Shown here in pieces: positions 40,984-49,373 of a DNA stretch of 64,000 nt. The position numbers and the translations under genes were made by a program. The first letter of the stretch is position 1; each line of letters begins with the position of its first letter. A model generated the notes under the pieces. It worked only from the letters and a program-made list of their open reading frames with translations, was not told the DNA's origin and did not search any database. The stretch comes from Marinobacter sp050379415 (GTDB taxonomy: Bacteria > Pseudomonadota > Gammaproteobacteria > Pseudomonadales > Oleiphilaceae): positions 310,001 to 374,000 of the forward strand of contig NZ_JBNRLS010000001.1 in assembly GCF_050379415.1 (NCBI RefSeq), in the 5' to 3' direction.

Positions 40984-43511
40984 TGCGCATTGTTGGCATT
41001 GGCGCCTCCGCAGGCGGCCTGGCATCCCTCGAAGACTTCTTCCGGAATACTCCTTGCAATACCGGCATGGCGTTTCTGGTGGTGCAGCATCTGGACCCCA
41101 CCCAGAAAGCACTATTGCCGGAACTCCTGCAACGCTATACCGAAATGCCGGTGTATGAAGCCGAACAGAACATGCCCGTTTGCGCGAATTCCATTTATGT
41201 CATCCCGCCAAACCGGGAGTTGCGGGTGCTGGATGACACCCTGAAGCTGAACCAGCCGGCGGAACCTCGCGGCTTGCGCCTCCCCATCAACGTGCTGTTC
41301 TCATCCCTGGCCAGCGCACAGAACGAGCAGGCCATAGCCGTCGTACTCTCCGGCATGGGCTCCGATGGCACCCTCGGCCTTCAGGCCATCAAGGCCACCG
41401 GGGGACTGTCAGCGGTGCAGACGCCCGGATCGGCCCAGTTCGATGCCATGCCCAAAAGCGCGATTGCCGCCGGCTGCGCCGATATCGTAGCACCTGCCGG
41501 CGAATTACCGGCTCGCATACTGGCTTGCGTCCGGCGCGTTCCCGAGCCTGATCAAGGTCCGGAGTATAGCCACCCCGCACACGCCTCGCTGAAACGACTC
41601 GCCCCGATTCTCCGCTTGCTGCGAGAACAAACAGGACATGACTTTTCGCTCTACAAGCCCACGTCTCTGAACCGCCGGATTGAGCGACGCATGGCCATCC
41701 ATCGCATTTCGGATCTGGCCGATTACACCCGCTTCCTGGCCGCCAACAATCAGGAAGTGCAGCTGTTATTCCGGGAACTGTTGATCGGCGTCACCCAGTT
41801 CTTCCGGGACCCTGACACCTGGAACTACCTGATCGAAGAGGGCCTGCCCGAGTTGCTCGCCGGACAATCGCCTGAACACACGCTGCGTGCCTGGGTGGTG
41901 GGTTGCTCAACCGGCGAAGAAGCCTATTCCCTGGCCATTGCGTTTACCGAGGCGCTGGAACACGCCGGGCAAGATCGGGATCCGGACCTGCAGATTTTTG
42001 CCTCCGACATCAGCCCGGAAGCCATTGCCATCGCGCGGAAAGGACAATACCCACTCAGTATTGAAGATGCCGTGTCCGAGGCCCGACTGGCGCGTTTTTT
42101 CACCAAACACGACAATTATTACCAGATACGTCCATCGATACGGGACAAGGTGTTGTTTGCCCGCCATGATGTCATCCTGGACCCGCCGTTCACCAAACTG
42201 GACCTGATTGCCTGCCGCAACCTTCTGATTTACTTTGACCTGGCGCTACAGCGCCGGATACTGCCGCTGTTTCATTACAGCCTTTGTCCGAACGGCTTGT
42301 TAATGCTGGGCAGCTCGGAAACCGTTGGCCGGCTGACCCACCTGTTCGCTCCCCTGAAGCCGAAAATACGTCTATACCGGAGGAAGCCCTACGACTCCAT
42401 CCGCCACTCGGAGTTCCTGCTGGAATCGTTTCCTCCCATGTCCACCCAGTCCAAGGAGCACCCCGTGCCATCGAACCAGGCCCCTCCACCGGAGACCATC
42501 AACACCCTGCAATCCGCTGCGGATCATGTGTTGCTGCAGGTCTATACACCCGCCGCCGTGGTGCTCAATGCCGATGCTGACATCGTGTACATCAGCGGAC
42601 GCACCGGGAAGTATCTGGAACCCGCCGCCGGCAAGGCCAACTGGAACATCCACGCCATGGCCCGTGACGGACTGAGAGAGGCACTGTATTCCGCTTTGAA
42701 AAGGGCATCGGTTCAATCGGAGCCCGTGGAGCTGACCGGGCTAATGGTTCAGACCGGCTCCGGCACCCAGGCTGTGGACGTGACCATTCAGTCCTTCACT
42801 GAGCCTGACGCCCTGAAGGGCATGACCATGGTGGTGTTCCGCGATGCGCCTGTCCCGGCTGTATCCCGGCGCCGCAAGTCGGCCCCGGCCGTCGATTCGG
42901 GCTACGCGGCCGAGATCCAGCGGTATCAGCAGGAAATCGAAAGCCTGCGGCAGCAGGCCAAGCTGTCCCGGGAGGAACTGCAGGCCTCCAATGAAGAACT
43001 ACAGTCCACCAACGAAGAGTTACAGTCCGCCAATGAGGAACTGACAACATCCAAAGAAGAAATGCAGTCGATGAACGAAGAACTGCAAACCATTAACACA
43101 GAGCTGCAAACCAAGCTGGATGACCTCGCGCTCGCCCAGAGCGATATGCAGAATGTACTCAATAGCATCGAAATCGCTGTCCTGTTCCTGGATCAGGACC
43201 TGAATGTACGGCGTTACACCGAGCGCGCCACCGCCATTATCAGCCTGCGCGAAAGTGACATCGGCCGCCCGCTCAGCGACCTGACCACCAGTCTCCGCTA
43301 TCCGGAGCTCCAGGAAGATGCCCGGCAAACGCTGAACACGCTTGCGGCCAGCGAAAAACAGATTGCCACCACCGATGACCGCTGGTTCTCCGTCAGAATC
43401 ATGCCCTACCGGCGACTGGATAACGTCATTGACGGCGTGGTCATCACCCTGGTGGATATTACCGACACCAAGAAGCTGGAATCATCGCTGCGGAAGCAGC
43501 CCCGGACATGA
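40983..43511 (+). CDS. CheB-CheR fusion with PAS domain (chemotaxis-type methylesterase/methyltransferase)
   Basis: An 842-residue signalling protein. The CheB methylesterase domain (about residues 1-180) retains the Ser (GIGASAGG), His (VVQHLDP) and Asp (SGMGSDGT) catalytic residues. The CheR methyltransferase domain (about 200-470) has the SAM-binding VVGCSTGEEAYS and the ACRNLLIYFD segment. A region around 500-620 resembles a degenerate PAS domain, and then a heptad-repeat coiled coil (about 635-720) with many EELQ(S/T)xNEE units. A final PAS domain ends the protein. No chemoreceptor or CheA is nearby, so the substrate may be something other than a classical receptor. Confidence 0.9.
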   Translation: MRIVGIGASAGGLASLEDFFRNTPCNTGMAFLVVQHLDPTQKALLPELLQRYTEMPVYEAEQNMPVCANSIYVIPPNRELRVLDDTLKLNQPAEPRGLRLPINVLFSSLASAQNEQAIAVVLSGMGSDGTLGLQAIKATGGLSAVQTPGSAQFDAMPKSAIAAGCADIVAPAGELPARILACVRRVPEPDQGPEYSHPAHASLKRLAPILRLLREQTGHDFSLYKPTSLNRRIERRMAIHRISDLADYTRFLAANNQEVQLLFRELLIGVTQFFRDPDTWNYLIEEGLPELLAGQSPEHTLRAWVVGCSTGEEAYSLAIAFTEALEHAGQDRDPDLQIFASDISPEAIAIARKGQYPLSIEDAVSEARLARFFTKHDNYYQIRPSIRDKVLFARHDVILDPPFTKLDLIACRNLLIYFDLALQRRILPLFHYSLCPNGLLMLGSSETVGRLTHLFAPLKPKIRLYRRKPYDSIRHSEFLLESFPPMSTQSKEHPVPSNQAPPPETINTLQSAADHVLLQVYTPAAVVLNADADIVYISGRTGKYLEPAAGKANWNIHAMARDGLREALYSALKRASVQSEPVELTGLMVQTGSGTQAVDVTIQSFTEPDALKGMTMVVFRDAPVPAVSRRRKSAPAVDSGYAAEIQRYQQEIESLRQQAKLSREELQASNEELQSTNEELQSANEELTTSKEEMQSMNEELQTINTELQTKLDDLALAQSDMQNVLNSIEIAVLFLDQDLNVRRYTERATAIISLRESDIGRPLSDLTTSLRYPELQEDARQTLNTLAASEKQIATTDDRWFSVRIMPYRRLDNVIDGVVITLVDITDTKKLESSLRKQPRT

Positions 43512-43547
43512 CCCTTACCCGCTTCGCAGTCCGCTGATCTGAACAGC

Positions 43548-44669
43548 TCAATCGCCAGTGGGATCCTCTGTAAACGCACCGAGGTGAAACGCGATGGCTT
43601 CGTCCACCGCATCCATGCCACATTCTTTGGGTTCCGGAACCGCTCCGCCGGCCAGGACCTCCAGAACAGAGCGTACGCCATGGGCCAGTGACTCCGTGTT
43701 GTAACCGCCTTCAAGGACAAAGGCCAACCGACCCTCGCACAGCCGGTCTGCCAATGACTGCAGAACACCGGTCATGGCGGCGCACCCCTCAAAAGACACA
43801 TTCATCGCAAGATCGTACCAGTGGACGTCGAACCCCGCGGACACCAGGATGAGATCAGGTTTGAAATACTCTGCGGCCGGTACAAGGATCTCGTTAAAGG
43901 CCCGGAGGTAAGCCACATCACCCGCACCGCCCGGCATGGGCACGTTCACCGTGGCACCCTCGCCCAGCCCCGCACCCACTTCCTGCAAATTGCCACTGCC
44001 AGGATAAAAAGGTGAGGCCCGATGGATATCAAACAGCATGACATGTGGATCGGCCCAGAAAATGTCCTGAGTGCCATTGCCGTGGTGGGCATCCCAATCA
44101 ACGATCAGCACCCGCTCGCAGCCAAGCTCGGCCAGTGCGTGGGCCGCCGCAACGGCAACGTTGTTCAACAGGCAGAAGCCTCTGGCGCGCACCGGCTCTG
44201 CATGGTGGCCGGGGGGCCTGACCAGCGCAAAGGCGCTTCGGGTACTGCCTGAAACCACGGCCTCCACCGCTGCAATAGCTGTTCCCGCCGCCACCTCGGC
44301 AGCCTCGATACTGCCGGGAGATACAGCCGTGGTATCCACATCCAGCCAGGCATTCTTGTTGCGAAGGGAAAACACATCATCGAGATAAGACGTGGTGTGA
44401 ACACGGGCCAACTGCTCCCGTGTGGCGACTTTGCCCGATGCAAAGCGAACACCTTCCACGGGCTCACGCTTGAGCAAATCCAGGATGGCATGAATGCGCC
44501 CGGGGTGCTCAGGGTATTTCCACTGCACATTCAAGCCTGCGAGGATCGCCCGGACGCGCTTGTCCAGGCGCCCGGGAAGAAACGCTGCATTCACATCGGG
44601 GGCGTGATTGAGTACCCGCTCATCGTAAAATACGGTGACATCTCTTCGCTCAGTCACAACCAGCTCCAT
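43548..44669 (-). CDS. Histone-deacetylase-family amidohydrolase
   Basis: A 373-residue zinc hydrolase of the class II HDAC / acetylpolyamine amidohydrolase family. The active-site His pair is in RPPGHHAEP. The zinc ligands are in VDWDAHHGNGTQ and VSAGFDVHWYD, and ARGFCLLNNVA is also typical. In bacteria such enzymes deacetylate polyamines, acetoin-related or other small substrates; the true substrate is not evident. Start: ATG at 44669 has a poor ribosome site; a GTG four codons later (44657) follows GGAG and is a real alternative. It converges on the CheB-CheR gene. Confidence 0.9.
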   Translation of the reverse strand: MELVVTERRDVTVFYDERVLNHAPDVNAAFLPGRLDKRVRAILAGLNVQWKYPEHPGRIHAILDLLKREPVEGVRFASGKVATREQLARVHTTSYLDDVFSLRNKNAWLDVDTTAVSPGSIEAAEVAAGTAIAAVEAVVSGSTRSAFALVRPPGHHAEPVRARGFCLLNNVAVAAAHALAELGCERVLIVDWDAHHGNGTQDIFWADPHVMLFDIHRASPFYPGSGNLQEVGAGLGEGATVNVPMPGGAGDVAYLRAFNEILVPAAEYFKPDLILVSAGFDVHWYDLAMNVSFEGCAAMTGVLQSLADRLCEGRLAFVLEGGYNTESLAHGVRSVLEVLAGGAVPEPKECGMDAVDEAIAFHLGAFTEDPTGD

Positions 44670-44752
44670 GCATTCGTTCAGGGGGTGCAAGTGCCATCCG
44701 GGCAACCCGTACCGCTGATCAAAGCATAGTCAATGAAACCGGTACCCGACAG

Positions 44753-45277
44753 TCAGGCCATACGCTTCAGGATCCGGTCACCGAGCAGGTACTGATGCGC
44801 CAGTGCTGCTGCCACGTGAACACCAATCATCAGCCAGAGCACGTTGGCCAGAACCTCGTGGACGTCTTCCCCGCTTTCTTCCAGCCATTCCACCTCCGGG
44901 CCCGAGCCAAACAGCGTCCAGCCAAAGAAGGTGACGGGGTCCCCTTCCCCCAACGACGTCGCCAGTCCGGACAGCGGCATCAGAATCATCAATCCATAAA
45001 GTGCGATATGTCCCAACCTCGCCATGGTCGCCCAGTGGGCAGGTGGAGTGAGGCGCGAACGGTTCAGCCATCGCCACAACCCTCTAAACAGCACGAGCCC
45101 GAGCAATGCCAGCCCCACGCTTTGATGCCACGTCATCAATGAGGCTTCCGAGAGACTGTCTTCCAAAGCCTCGAACCAGACCTCACTGGCAAGCATAAGC
45201 AACAGCAACACCGCCATAATCCAGTGCACGGCACGGGAAACGGCTCCATATCGGTTGTCAGCATCCATCACTGTCAT
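44753..45277 (-). CDS. Cytochrome b561-family membrane protein
   Basis: A 174-residue four-helix integral membrane protein, probably a b-type cytochrome passing electrons across the inner membrane. Histidines suited for haem ligation lie in VSRAVHWIM, MTWHQSVGLAL, ARLGHIALYGL and MIGVHVAAALAHQ. Three candidate starts lie together (TTG, ATG, ATG); the ATG at 45277 has the best distance from AAGGAG. It follows the small secreted protein on the same strand by 63 bases, and the pair lies divergent from a two-component system, a pattern seen for PepSY/cytochrome b561 units. Confidence 0.88.
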   Translation of the reverse strand: MTVMDADNRYGAVSRAVHWIMAVLLLLMLASEVWFEALEDSLSEASLMTWHQSVGLALLGLVLFRGLWRWLNRSRLTPPAHWATMARLGHIALYGLMILMPLSGLATSLGEGDPVTFFGWTLFGSGPEVEWLEESGEDVHEVLANVLWLMIGVHVAAALAHQYLLGDRILKRMA

Positions 45278-45340
45278 CATCAATCTCCTTCAGCAGGGCG
45301 GCGAGAGCCCCGGAAGGACCCTCGCGCTGACCACTGGATC

Positions 45341-45685
45341 TCAGTCCCGGCGTGAATCACGAGCCGGTGCGCCATAACGGTTGAACTCCTGCTCCCGGAT
45401 CAGATTCTGTTCGGCGTCCCGCAACTGCACCAGATAGGTACCGTCTTTGGTCTCCTCCACGGAGACGTCCACCCCCGGTCCAAACCGGCGCAGAGCCTGA
45501 CCATAGGCCATGATGCGCATCTCCTCAGTGCTGTACTGCTTGAGATCCGCGTTCATGGGCTTGCCGTCGCGGCGATGCTCGTAACGGTCGTCGTCCCAGT
45601 AATCGTCGTCCGCGGAAACCAGAAGCGGTGCGGCACTGAGCAAAGCGGCGACGGATAAAGCGGCAATCGTGGTGGTTTTTTTCAT
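45341..45685 (-). CDS. Small exported PepSY-like protein
   Basis: A 114-residue protein with a signal peptide (MKKTTTIAALSVAALLSAAPLLVSA). A short acidic segment follows (DDDYWDDDRYEHRRD), then a compact alpha/beta domain (GVDVSVEETKDGTYLVQLRDAEQN) similar to PepSY domains, which often sit in the periplasm near cytochromes. The assignment rests on pattern and context. The ATG at 45685 follows AAGGAG. The gene is divergent from the response regulator at 45904 and is a likely target of it. Confidence 0.6.
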   Translation of the reverse strand: MKKTTTIAALSVAALLSAAPLLVSADDDYWDDDRYEHRRDGKPMNADLKQYSTEEMRIMAYGQALRRFGPGVDVSVEETKDGTYLVQLRDAEQNLIREQEFNRYGAPARDSRRD

Positions 45686-45789
45686 GGTAGAACTCCTTGC
45701 TTGATGAAACCCATGACGAAATGTCATTGCTGGTCGGGAATCATTGCACCAAGGAAACGTCGCAGAATTGTCTCGGTCATACGCCGACT

Positions 45790-45808
45790 TTGTCGCAAAT
45801 TGTCGCAA
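45790..45808. promoter_or_regulatory. Tandem direct repeat, candidate response-regulator site
   Basis: TTGTCGCAA occurs twice (45790-45798 and 45800-45808) with a 10-base period, so both copies face the same side of the helix. OmpR-type response regulators bind such tandem half-sites. It lies in the divergent region between the PepSY-like gene and the response-regulator gene, about 95-105 bases from either start. Confidence 0.55.
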
Positions 45809-45866
45809 GTGCCGAAATCGCGATGATTTTTGACAACATCGTGCCCAAGTGCCCCGGCAAGTCCCC

Positions 45867-45872
45867 TATAAT
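45867..45872 (+). promoter_or_regulatory. -10 hexamer TATAAT before the two-component system
   Basis: A perfect TATAAT, flanked by CCCC and CGGGG, 31 bases before the GTG start at 45904. No consensus -35 lies at the right distance, which fits activation by a bound regulator. Confidence 0.45.
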
Positions 45873-45903
45873 CGGGGCAACAGTCAAGCAGACGGAGTAA
45901 CGA

Positions 45904-46629
45904 GTGAGCGCTTCTCCCACGATTCTGGTAGTCGACGACCATCGGGACATTCGCGACCTGGTCGGCCGCTATCTGCAGGAGCACGGCCTTCGCGTGCTGC
46001 TGGCAGACGGTGGGGATGCCATGAAACGGCAGCTGAGAGCCCACTCTGTGGACCTGGTCGTGCTGGACATCATGATGCCGGGAGACGATGGCCTCACCCT
46101 TTGCCGCTACCTTCGGGAACACACCGAGTTGCCCGTTATTCTGCTGACCGCCATGAGCGAGGAGACCGATCGCATTGTCGGCCTGGAAATAGGCGCCGAT
46201 GACTACCTGACCAAACCCTTCAATCCGCGAGAGCTTCTGGCCCGCATCAAGGCCGTTCTGCGACGTACCACAGCATTACCACCCCAGCGCAGCCCCATGG
46301 CCGGGCAACGCCTGTCCTTCGAGGGCTGGACCCTGGATGTCGACCGCCATCAGCTGGTCGATCCGGAAGGCGTGGAAGTATCCCTGAGCACCGCCGAGTA
46401 CAAGTTGCTGCTGGCGTTCCTTGAGCACGCCGGTCGTGTGCTGTCACGGGATCAGCTGATGGACCTGACCCTGGGCCGGGAAGCTGATGCATTCGACCGC
46501 AGCATCGATAACCATGTCAGCCGGCTGCGCCGGAAGATTGATCCGGATGCCCGCAACCCCAGACTGATCAAGACCATCTGGGGCGGTGGCTATCAGTGGA
46601 TCGCCACCGTGGAAGGGGCCGGAGAATGA
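45904..46629 (+). CDS. OmpR-family response regulator
   Basis: A 241-residue regulator: receiver domain (about residues 5-118) with the acidic pair VVDDHRD, the phosphoacceptor Asp in VVLDIMMPG and the Lys in LTKPF. The C-terminal winged helix (about 135-235) has SLSTAEYKLLLAFL and NHVSRLRRKI. The GTG start at 45904 follows CGGAG. It overlaps the sensor kinase gene (ATGA), so both are made together. The tandem repeat at 45790-45808 is a candidate autoregulatory and target site. Confidence 0.95.
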   Translation: MSASPTILVVDDHRDIRDLVGRYLQEHGLRVLLADGGDAMKRQLRAHSVDLVVLDIMMPGDDGLTLCRYLREHTELPVILLTAMSEETDRIVGLEIGADDYLTKPFNPRELLARIKAVLRRTTALPPQRSPMAGQRLSFEGWTLDVDRHQLVDPEGVEVSLSTAEYKLLLAFLEHAGRVLSRDQLMDLTLGREADAFDRSIDNHVSRLRRKIDPDARNPRLIKTIWGGGYQWIATVEGAGE

Positions 46630-48056
46630 GGTTCTGGCCCCGCCGTGCCGGCGGACAGCTCGCACTGTTGCTGATTCTGGTGCTGGTGGCGGCGCAGATC
46701 ATCACCATCTCCATCCTGGCGGGAGAACGCCAGGGCGCCCTGCGCAGTGCCAGCCTTGAGCATGTTCTGGAGCGGATAGCCGACGCCTACACCCTGCTCG
46801 ACACCACAGATCCCGCGCGTCAGGAGCGCATACTACGGGCACTTTCCAGCCCATCCCTGCAGCTTTCAATCGATCCCGCACCTCATCTGGCCGCCGACGA
46901 AGCCTCCGCCATGACCCGGCAACTGGCCACGGAACTGGGCCTGACCGGTGAACAGGTACGATCAGCCATGGAAGCGGATGAAGCAGAGTGCTTGCCGGGC
47001 CGGGAAACGGATGGCGATGACCACGAAGACCACGAGAAACACGACGATGAGGACGAGCACCACGACGATGACGATCGCCGTGACCACCGGGAGGATCGCC
47101 ACGAGTGCCCGCCCATCCTGGGCGTTTCCCTGGCAATGTCGTCAGGCCAGTGGTTCAACGCCCGGGCCCAACCGCCAGCACCTTCCTGGCTCTGGCTGAA
47201 AGCGACCCTCACCAGTGTGGGCATCACTGCCGTGCTTCTGATCCTCACGGTTCTGCTGGCGATCCGCCGCATTCTGCAACCGGTGAACGAGCTGAGCCGG
47301 GCCGCCCATGCCTTCGGACGTGGTGAAAAAATCCGGATTCCGGAGCGCGGCCCCGAGGATATTCGCGAAGTGACGCGCGCCTTCAACCAGATGCAGCTCC
47401 AGGTCGGCCGAGCCCAGGAAGACCGGGAACGCCTGTTGGCTGCCCTGGCCCACGATCTGCGCACCCCCATTACCTCCATGCGGCTGCGGGTGGAAATGCT
47501 ACCTGAAGGCGAGGATCGGGACCGGCTGCTCGATTCCCTGCAAGAAATGCAGCACCTGGCAGAAGCCACCCTCGACTTCATTCGCGGCAGCACCACCGAG
47601 AAACACCGCCGATATGACCTCGCCACCCTGCTGGACAGCCTCTGCGATGATCTCCGGGAAATGGGTCTGGCGGTAGACTATGAAGACAGCCCAAGATGCG
47701 TTCTCCAGGGCCAGCCGGAGGCGGTCAAGCGCGCTCTGCGCAACCTGATCGAGAACGCCGTCAAGTACGGGCAAAAAGCCGAAGTGAGACTGGAAGCCTC
47801 TGAAAAAGAGGCCATCGTCACCATCACCGATCAGGGTCCGGGCATCCCGGAGGCGGAACGGGACCGCGTGTTCCAGCCGTTCTACCGACTGGAACAGTCC
47901 CGCAGCCGCGACACCGGAGGAGCCGGCCTGGGACTGGCCATCGCCCGGACCCTGATTCGGGGCATGGGTGGAGAGATCCAGCTAGGCACCGGTCCGGAAG
48001 GCCAGGGATTACGAGTGTCTGTGATGTTACCCATCTCTGCACCCCCGACAGCCTGA
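46626..48056 (+). CDS. Sensor histidine kinase with a His/Asp/Glu-rich periplasmic loop
   Basis: A 476-residue inner-membrane kinase partnered with the overlapping response-regulator gene. One N-terminal membrane segment is followed by a periplasmic domain (about residues 35-195), a second segment (about 200-222) and a HAMP domain (about 225-275). The phosphoacceptor helix has ALAHDLRTPI, and the ATPase motifs are NLIENAVKYG, DQGPGIPEAE and GGAGLGLAIA. The periplasmic domain contains a stretch of about 40 residues (roughly 122-162) that is nearly all Asp, His, Glu and Arg (for example DDHEDHEKHDDEDEHHD) and ends in a Cys. Such a loop could bind divalent metal ions, so a metal stimulus is likely. 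Confidence 0.93.
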   Translation: MRFWPRRAGGQLALLLILVLVAAQIITISILAGERQGALRSASLEHVLERIADAYTLLDTTDPARQERILRALSSPSLQLSIDPAPHLAADEASAMTRQLATELGLTGEQVRSAMEADEAECLPGRETDGDDHEDHEKHDDEDEHHDDDDRRDHREDRHECPPILGVSLAMSSGQWFNARAQPPAPSWLWLKATLTSVGITAVLLILTVLLAIRRILQPVNELSRAAHAFGRGEKIRIPERGPEDIREVTRAFNQMQLQVGRAQEDRERLLAALAHDLRTPITSMRLRVEMLPEGEDRDRLLDSLQEMQHLAEATLDFIRGSTTEKHRRYDLATLLDSLCDDLREMGLAVDYEDSPRCVLQGQPEAVKRALRNLIENAVKYGQKAEVRLEASEKEAIVTITDQGPGIPEAERDRVFQPFYRLEQSRSRDTGGAGLGLAIARTLIRGMGGEIQLGTGPEGQGLRVSVMLPISAPPTA

Positions 48057-48151
48057 TTGACGGGCCCGGCGGAACACCCTCCGGGCAGCGGCTCACGCGC
48101 CATTTCCGCAACCTGTTGTGTTAGGGTAATCCCACCGAATACGGGAGCCTT

Positions 48152-48817
48152 GTGCAGATGCGAATCCGAATTACCCATCAGAGAATTACTGTCGCCCTGC
48201 AACTGGTTCTGCTGGCTGAAGCGATTTTTGCAATCTGGGGCCAACGCTGGTTCACGGCATTCCTGACCGGGATGATCATCCTGATCACCTTTTTCCCGGT
48301 GCTGTTCGAGCGGCGCTTCCGGATTCACATTCCGCCTGAGTTGCAGTTGGCCGCCATCGCCTTTGTGTTTGCCTCGCTATTTCTTGGAGAGATCCGGGAT
48401 TACTACACGCGGTTCTGGTGGTGGGATATGGCGCTGCACACCATGTCCGGTTTCCTGCTGGGCATCATCGGCTTTCTGCTGGTTCATATCATGAACGAAA
48501 CCGAAAAGATTCATGTGCACATGAAGCCCGGCTTCGTAGCGTTCTTTGCCTTTCTGTTTGCCCTGGGTGTCGGTGCCCTGTGGGAGATCTTCGAGTTTGC
48601 CATGGACTCGCTCTTCGGCATGAACATGCAGAAACCCATGCTGGGCGATCCCTCGGGCCTGACCGATACCATGTGGGACCTGATCGTGGATGGAATTGGC
48701 GCGTTCGTGATCTCTTTTCTGGGATGGCGTTATCTGAAAAGACCGGATGCAAGGTCCTTTCTTGAACGCTGGATTGACGGTTTCATCGAGCGCAATCCAC
48801 GACTGTTCCGGCGCTAG
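48152..48817 (+). CDS. Integral membrane protein, DUF2238/YjdF-like
   Basis: A 221-residue membrane protein with about six hydrophobic segments. The segments FWWWDMALHTMSGFLLGIIG and GALWEIFEFAMD, then DTMWDLIVDGIGAF, have the conserved acidic/His positions of the DUF2238 (YjdF) family. Role unknown; the conserved charged residues inside the membrane hint at transport or metal/lipid handling. The start could be the GTG at 48152 or the ATG at 48158, since the GGGAG site is four or ten bases away. It follows the two-component system by about 95 bases on the same strand and may share its transcript. Confidence 0.75.
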   Translation: MQMRIRITHQRITVALQLVLLAEAIFAIWGQRWFTAFLTGMIILITFFPVLFERRFRIHIPPELQLAAIAFVFASLFLGEIRDYYTRFWWWDMALHTMSGFLLGIIGFLLVHIMNETEKIHVHMKPGFVAFFAFLFALGVGALWEIFEFAMDSLFGMNMQKPMLGDPSGLTDTMWDLIVDGIGAFVISFLGWRYLKRPDARSFLERWIDGFIERNPRLFRR

Positions 48818-48883
48818 TTGGCCCCGTTGCGCTGCGCAGAAAGTCACGACACTCAAACCACCAACGGACATCATCACCACACC

Positions 48884-49297
48884 ATGCTGAAAATCTCCAA
48901 CGCCGTCGAACTCGCCGACTGGGAAATCCAGATCACCCAGATCCGCGCCCAGGGTGCCGGTGGCCAGAACGTGAACAAGGTGGCCACGGCGGTTCACCTG
49001 CGCTTCGATATCCTGCACTCCACCCTGCCGCCCTTTTACAAGGAGCGGCTCATGGCGTTATCCGACCAGCGCATCAGCAAAGACGGCATCGTGGTGATCA
49101 AGGCGCAATCCTTCCGTAACCTGGAGCAGAACAAGGAAGATGCTCTCGAGCGCCTGAAGGAGCTGATCCAGGGCGCGGTAAAACAGCAGAAGGCCCGCCG
49201 GCCAACCCGCCCGACCAAGGGCTCACAGCGGCGCAGGGTGGACCGAAAAACCCAGAAGGGGAAGATCAAGGCTCTGCGCGGTAAAGTTAAAGCCTGA
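48884..49297 (+). CDS. arfB: Ribosome-rescue peptidyl-tRNA hydrolase ArfB
   Basis: It releases stalled peptides from ribosomes lacking a stop codon. The 137-residue protein has the catalytic GGQ in QIRAQGAGGQNVNKVATAVH (about residues 26-28). A highly basic C-terminal tail (about 105-137, rich in Lys/Arg) enters the empty mRNA channel. The ATG at 48884 fits ArfB family length; an in-frame start at 48818 would add 22 unusual residues. No strong ribosome site is visible. It stands alone between the DUF2238-like gene and the arginine deiminase operon. Confidence 0.93.
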   Translation: MLKISNAVELADWEIQITQIRAQGAGGQNVNKVATAVHLRFDILHSTLPPFYKERLMALSDQRISKDGIVVIKAQSFRNLEQNKEDALERLKELIQGAVKQQKARRPTRPTKGSQRRRVDRKTQKGKIKALRGKVKA

Positions 49298-49373
49298 TTG
49301 CGACTGTACAAGTCACGTTGGCGTCTATACTGGGTGTGGTTGACAGTCTTATCACGAAGCCAGGGGAGGCAAC
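49298..49373 (+). promoter_or_regulatory. Promoter region of the arginine deiminase operon
   Basis: This short leader contains TATACT (near 49326) as a possible -10 and TTGACAGTCTTATCA (49339-49353). The latter resembles an FNR/ANR site (TTGAT-N4-ATCAA) but the second half is two bases too far away. The GGGGAGG ribosome site follows. I could not confirm an anaerobic operator here. Confidence 0.3.

Noticed and set aside
45830..45858. TTGACA as -35 for the two-component system promoter
   Set aside because: The only good -10 (TATAAT, 45867) is 31 bases away instead of about 17, so the two cannot belong to one promoter.
49339..49354. FNR/ANR box in front of the arginine deiminase operon
   Set aside because: The second half-site is displaced by two bases from the required spacing; kept only as a weak candidate.
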